This document shows positions 60,580-64,000 of a stretch of 64,000 nucleotides of DNA, piece after piece. Made by a program: the position numbers and the translations under genes. Under the pieces are notes generated by a model, which ran no database searches, was not told the origin of the DNA, and saw only the letters and a program-made list of their open reading frames with translations. Source of the stretch: UBA5078 sp040384465. GTDB taxonomy: Bacteria > Pseudomonadota > Gammaproteobacteria > Pseudomonadales > Pseudohongiellaceae. How positions within the stretch are numbered: position 1 is the stretch's first letter; each line of letters begins with the position of its first letter. The stretch lies in NCBI GenBank assembly GCA_040384465.1, contig JAZKJF010000019.1:1-64000 (forward strand), read 5' to 3'.

Positions 60580-61527
60580 ATGGAGATCAGAGAACTGCAA
60601 TTGTATCTGCATCTATGCAAGAGTCTGCATTTCGGCAAGACCAGCCGGGAGCTGCATGTCAGCCCTTCCAGGCTAACCAGAGTGGTGCAGAAGCTCGAGC
60701 ACGAAGTCGGTCAGAGTCTTTTTGATAGAGACAATCGGACTGTGACTCTGACTGCAGCGGGGGTTAGATTTCGTGAATATGCCACTCAAGCTCTCGACAA
60801 CTGGTCTGCGCTGAAGCGCGAGTTGCAGCAACAATCTGATCAGCTATCAGGAAAGTTGAGCATATTTTGCTCGGTCACGGCCAGCTACAGTTTTTTGCAC
60901 GAATTACTCGATCAATTCCGAGCCAGATATCCTGCAGTCGAGATTCAATTACGGACTGGCGATACGGCGGCGACAATTCAGCGCATTCTTGACGAAGAGG
61001 AAGATGTTGGCATCGCCGCACGTCCCGACACGCTGCCTGATAAACTCTGTTTTCGTGCCATACGGCAATCGCCGTTGGTTTTTATAGCTCCTTTGGCCAG
61101 CAGCCCTCTCCGAGACATGCTCGACGAGAGCTTGCAGACCAAGAGCGGCCTACCGTGGGAGCGCATTCCTCTGGTGCTGTCAGAATCTGGTCTGGCAAGG
61201 ACCAGGGTGAATCTTTGGTTTCGTGAGCGACAGATTCGCCCGAATATATACGCTCAGGTCAGTGGCAACGAGGCTATCGTGAGTATGGTCAGTCTTGGAT
61301 TTGGAGTGGGAGTAGTGCCTCTGCTGGTCGTTGAGAACAGCTTGCTTGGAGGAAAAGTCGAAACTCTGAAAGTCGAACCCCAGCTGGAGCCGTTCTCTAT
61401 TGGTCTGTGTACACTGCGACGCAAACTGCACAGCCCACTCATTAAAGCGTTTTGGGATCTTTCTCAAGAGCATATGGGAAGAGAGGTCGAGCCACCACAA
61501 TCCTTTTCGAAATCAGGATGTGTATAA
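60580..61527 (+). CDS. ilvY: LysR-family regulator IlvY
   Basis: A 315-residue LysR-type regulator that, by its place next to ilvC, is taken to be IlvY, which activates ilvC in response to acetolactate or acetohydroxybutyrate. The winged HTH covers residues 1-60 (LQLYLHLCKSLHFGKTSRELHVSPSRLTRVVQKLE), including SPSRLTR as the recognition helix, followed by the linker helix and an effector domain with FCSVTASYSFLHELLDQFRARYPAVEI near 95. The ATG at 60580 has GAGG five bases upstream; the frame stays open to 60376 without a start signal. Confidence 0.92.
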   Translation: MEIRELQLYLHLCKSLHFGKTSRELHVSPSRLTRVVQKLEHEVGQSLFDRDNRTVTLTAAGVRFREYATQALDNWSALKRELQQQSDQLSGKLSIFCSVTASYSFLHELLDQFRARYPAVEIQLRTGDTAATIQRILDEEEDVGIAARPDTLPDKLCFRAIRQSPLVFIAPLASSPLRDMLDESLQTKSGLPWERIPLVLSESGLARTRVNLWFRERQIRPNIYAQVSGNEAIVSMVSLGFGVGVVPLLVVENSLLGGKVETLKVEPQLEPFSIGLCTLRRKLHSPLIKAFWDLSQEHMGREVEPPQSFSKSGCV

Positions 61528-61596
61528 TCACGCTGCACTGAACTCCGTTATTGCTGATTTGCCTGTAGCTCAACCTCCCGAGGAAACACCTGCACT

Positions 61597-62421
61597 ATGG
61601 ATACTGAGAACGATAAAGATCAAGAACATAGTCTCATTCCGATCGATGAGCATGAGGAGGTTGTATCCGAGGATGGTAAAAGAATTCGTCGGCGCGGTAT
61701 TTATCTGTTGCCGAATTTGCTTACGTTGGGGGCTTTATTTGCTGGTTTTTACGCAATCATTGCGGGGATGGGAGGGAATTTCAATGAGGCGGGCTGGGCA
61801 ATCCTGATTGCTGCCGTGCTGGATGGTCTTGATGGTCGAGTTGCCCGGCTGACAAATACACAAAGCGCGTTCGGAGCGCAGTTCGATAGTCTTTCGGATA
61901 TGGTGTCTTTTGGAGTTGCCCCTGCGCTTATTATTTTCAGTTGGGCCTTGTCTTCTTTGGGAGAAGCTGGTTGGGCTGCAAGCTTCATTTACATCTCCTG
62001 TGCAGCTCTGCGATTGGCTCGATTCAATGTGCAAATGGGGACGGTAGACAAGCGTTTTTTTGTTGGGCTTCAGAGTCCGGTGGCGGCAGGATTGGTGACA
62101 TTTGTCGCCTGGGCCGGTTACAAATATGGCGTCGAGATTACACCGACAATTGCTTTTGCTACCGCTGTACTTACAGCTTTTACCGGCATCTTGATGATTT
62201 CCAATTTCCGATACTTTAGTTTCAAAGAAATACACGTTAAAGGTACTGTTCCATATGTAGTGTTTTTGATGGCAGTCGTGTTGTTGGTGGTGATCGCCCA
62301 GAATCCCCATGAAGTTTTACTGACGATGTGCGTCCTCTATGCGGCCACCGGTCCGGCTATCTGGCTTTACAAGATGCCTGCTACGAAGCTACGAAAGTCT
62401 GGATCTGGTCCAGCTGCGTGA
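61597..62421 (+). CDS. pssA: CDP-diacylglycerol-serine O-phosphatidyltransferase
   Basis: Inner-membrane enzyme that makes phosphatidylserine from CDP-diacylglycerol and serine, en route to phosphatidylethanolamine. The 274-residue product has about seven hydrophobic segments and the CDP-alcohol phosphotransferase motif DGLDGRVARLTNTQSAFGAQFDSLSD near residue 80 (DGxxAR-x8-G-x3-D-x3-D). This is the polytopic PssA form of Bacillus and pseudomonads, not the E. coli phospholipase-D-like form. TATAAT at 61523-61528 may be part of its promoter. The DNA is AT-richer than the rest of the window. Confidence 0.93.
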   Translation: MDTENDKDQEHSLIPIDEHEEVVSEDGKRIRRRGIYLLPNLLTLGALFAGFYAIIAGMGGNFNEAGWAILIAAVLDGLDGRVARLTNTQSAFGAQFDSLSDMVSFGVAPALIIFSWALSSLGEAGWAASFIYISCAALRLARFNVQMGTVDKRFFVGLQSPVAAGLVTFVAWAGYKYGVEITPTIAFATAVLTAFTGILMISNFRYFSFKEIHVKGTVPYVVFLMAVVLLVVIAQNPHEVLLTMCVLYAATGPAIWLYKMPATKLRKSGSGPAA

Positions 62422-62516
62422 GTGAGAGTTTTGACTAGGTGGTGCTCGTAGGGTATTGGAAGATGTTCGATAGATAAAATTCCCATAACTGTGGTTCTTC
62501 AATAAAGGTAGACAGC

Positions 62517-63560
62517 ATGTTGATCAAGTCGCGATCTGATATTCGTCCCTCCGAAATTACACCCGAGAGTGTGTATCTTAATCGTCGCCAGTTCATCACC
62601 ACCAGTCTAGGGGTAGCAGTAGGAAGTGTTGCTGCTGGACTGTTGCCGCAGGAAAGCGTTGCGGCAGCAGGAGATGGCCTAAGAGCGACAGCTCCTAGTG
62701 ATATGGTCAGGACTGCTCCCGCAGCATGGTGGGGGCCGAAATTTAACTCAATAAAGCCTGTTGATGTTGACGGCAGTTTTTATACAGAGGAGCCGCTTAC
62801 GCCATACAAGGACGTTATTTCCTATAACAATTTTTATGAGTTTGGAACCGATAAAGGAGACCCGATAGCCAATTCCGGGGCTTTCAAAGCCGATCCATGG
62901 TCTGTGGCTATTGAGGGTGAGATTGAAAAGCCGGGAGTTTATACGCTCGAAGACATTTTGAGGCCGCACGATCTGGAAGAGCGTATCTACCGATTGCGCT
63001 GTGTTGAAAGATGGTCGATGGTCGTGCCGTGGGTGGGATTCCCACTCGCTGATTTGATCAAGCGCTTTCAACCGACATCCAAAGCAAAGTATGTGGAATT
63101 TCTAACATTGCAAGATCCACAGAACATGCCAGGCCAGCGCTCTCGTTTTACTACCATCGATTGGCCTTATAGAGAGGGATTGAGGATAGATGAAGCCATG
63201 AATCCGTTGACCTTACTTGCGGTTGGCATATATGGGAATTATCTCCCTCCCCAGAATGGAGCTCCCATCAGGCTTGTTGTGCCATGGAAATATGGTTTCA
63301 AAAGCATCAAATCCATAGTCAAAATACGCTTCACTGAAACTGAACCTGCCACCAGCTGGAACATGCTTGCACCGCAAGAGTATGGTTTTTATGCAAATGT
63401 GAATCCTGAGGTGCACCACCCGCGCTGGCGTCAAGATATGGAGACAAGGTTGCCGCAAACTCTTTTGAGTAGTTCACGGATGCCAACACAGTTGTTTAAT
63501 GGATATGCAGAGCAGGTGGCATCTATGTATTCAGGAATGGATCTGTCCAAGCTTTACTGA
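62517..63560 (+). CDS. msrP: Methionine sulfoxide reductase catalytic subunit MsrP
   Basis: Periplasmic molybdopterin enzyme that repairs methionine sulfoxide in envelope proteins, using electrons from MsrQ. The 347-residue product has a Tat-type signal (LNRRQFITTSLGVAVG, residues ~22-37), then the YedY/sulfite-oxidase fold with the molybdenum-ligating Cys in RLRCVERWSMVVPWVGFPLADL near residue 160. It shows NNFYEFGTDKGDPI and the C-terminal HPRWRQDMETRL, typical of YedY. It is followed by msrQ after 24 bases. Confidence 0.96.
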   Translation: MLIKSRSDIRPSEITPESVYLNRRQFITTSLGVAVGSVAAGLLPQESVAAAGDGLRATAPSDMVRTAPAAWWGPKFNSIKPVDVDGSFYTEEPLTPYKDVISYNNFYEFGTDKGDPIANSGAFKADPWSVAIEGEIEKPGVYTLEDILRPHDLEERIYRLRCVERWSMVVPWVGFPLADLIKRFQPTSKAKYVEFLTLQDPQNMPGQRSRFTTIDWPYREGLRIDEAMNPLTLLAVGIYGNYLPPQNGAPIRLVVPWKYGFKSIKSIVKIRFTETEPATSWNMLAPQEYGFYANVNPEVHHPRWRQDMETRLPQTLLSSSRMPTQLFNGYAEQVASMYSGMDLSKLY

Positions 63561-63584
63561 AATCGATAGTAATACGGTGCATTG

Positions 63585-64000
63585 ATGTTCACGTCGCTGA
63601 GATGGTTGGTTTTCCTTGCGTGCCTTATACCTTTTATCAGCATAGTGATTGCTGTTATCCGCAATACCTTGGGGCCTGATCCTGCTGATGAGCTGGCCAT
63701 TCAGACTGGACTGTGGACTCTGCGGTTTTTATTGCTTTCGATGTCGATAACACCACTAAAAAACATAAGTGGGTGGTCCAAGCTACTTGTATTCAGGCGA
63801 TCATTTGGATTATTTGCTCTTTTTTACGCATCTCTGCATCTGGCCACCTACGTAGTGTTTCTTCTCCAGTTTCGGTGGTCTGAAATAGCAGGCGATATTC
63901 TTGAAAGGCCTTACATAACAGTAGGGTTTGCCGCCTATATAATTCTTGTGGCGCTCGGTCTCACTTCCAATAAGGCAAGCATCAGGCGAATGGGGCGTCG
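63585..64000 (+). CDS. msrQ: MsrQ heme-binding membrane subunit (3' end outside window)
   Basis: The first ~138 residues of the heme b quinone-oxidising partner of MsrP. Reading from the ATG at 63585 there is no stop before the window ends. It shows TGLWTLRFLLLSMSITPLKN near residue 43, RRSFGLFALFYASLHLATYV near 75 with a heme-ligand His, and ERPYITVGFAAYIILVALGLTSN near 108, the ferric-reductase-like pattern of YedZ/MsrQ. Four membrane helices are visible. The gene continues beyond 64000, so its C-terminus cannot be judged. Confidence 0.93.
   Translation, partial: MFTSLRWLVFLACLIPFISIVIAVIRNTLGPDPADELAIQTGLWTLRFLLLSMSITPLKNISGWSKLLVFRRSFGLFALFYASLHLATYVVFLLQFRWSEIAGDILERPYITVGFAAYIILVALGLTSNKASIRRMGR

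Noticed and set aside
1..64000. CRISPR arrays, tRNA or rRNA genes, insertion sequences, prophage genes
   Set aside because: Looked for in every gap; no regularly spaced repeats, cloverleaf arms, transposase motifs or phage genes were seen.

Overview
The window is chromosomal DNA from a Gram-negative gammaproteobacterium. It carries housekeeping genes almost end to end. The evidence is an outer-membrane toolkit (BamD, LptE, GmhA), type IV pilus minor pilins with PilS/PilR, a FadE-type acyl-CoA dehydrogenase, PhoPQ-like regulators, an IlvY-ilvC pair, and small gammaproteobacterial families (SlyX, YbeD, DUF1820, DUF4404). The gene mix looks most like a marine member of the Pseudomonadales/Cellvibrionales/Oceanospirillales assemblage, but that placement is inference. 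I saw no rRNA, tRNA, CRISPR array, prophage or insertion sequence.

Layout. 1-4.4 kb: a palindromic repeat downstream of serA, an MBL-fold hydrolase, a GIY-YIG protein, a small membrane protein and a DUF523-DUF1722 protein. 4.4-15 kb: one long co-directional block, proA-nadD-rsfS-rlmH-mrdA-rodA-rlpA-dacA-ybeD-lipB-lipA, covering NAD synthesis, ribosome maturation, the rod-shape peptidoglycan machinery and lipoate synthesis. 15-22.3 kb: an accessory stretch with a secreted cyclophilin with an extra C-terminal domain, a class-V aminotransferase, a GST, a flavoprotein, a membrane cyclase-like protein and an unrecognised 208-aa protein that share a structured 400-base intergenic region, and a DUF4404 protein. 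22.3-30.3 kb (minus strand): fadE, holA, lptE, corC, ybeY, phoH, miaB. The last six are the usual partners of the nadD-lipA block, but lnt and leuS are not between them.

30.5-40.4 kb: DUF1820, an aminotransferase, the SrkA kinase, a TlpA-like thioredoxin, a fatty-acid desaturase, slyX, a membrane-anchored cold-shock protein, then a glycine-zipper protein, a PepSY protein and a PhoP/PhoQ-like two-component system, and a TauE/SafE permease. 40.5-48.1 kb: the type IV pilus region, pilV-pilW-pilX-pilE, a convergent fimT-like gene, thiO and pilR-pilS. A pilY1 gene is absent from its usual place. 48.2-56.2 kb: nadE, gmhA, bamD, rluD, pgeF and clpB, the last behind a sigma-32-like promoter. 56.2-61.5 kb: branched-chain amino acid synthesis, ilvB-ilvH converging on ilvC across a strong terminator, with ilvY divergent from ilvC. 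61.6-64 kb: pssA and the periplasmic methionine sulfoxide repair pair msrP-msrQ (msrQ cut by the window edge), in visibly AT-richer DNA.

No clearly new system was proven. The best candidates for a second look are the cyclase-like/208-aa pair with its nested hairpin and palindrome (19.3-21.8 kb), the membrane-anchored cold-shock-domain protein (35.7-36.1 kb), and the pilus locus without pilY1. All functional calls rest on reading motifs and gene order by eye; no database search was run.
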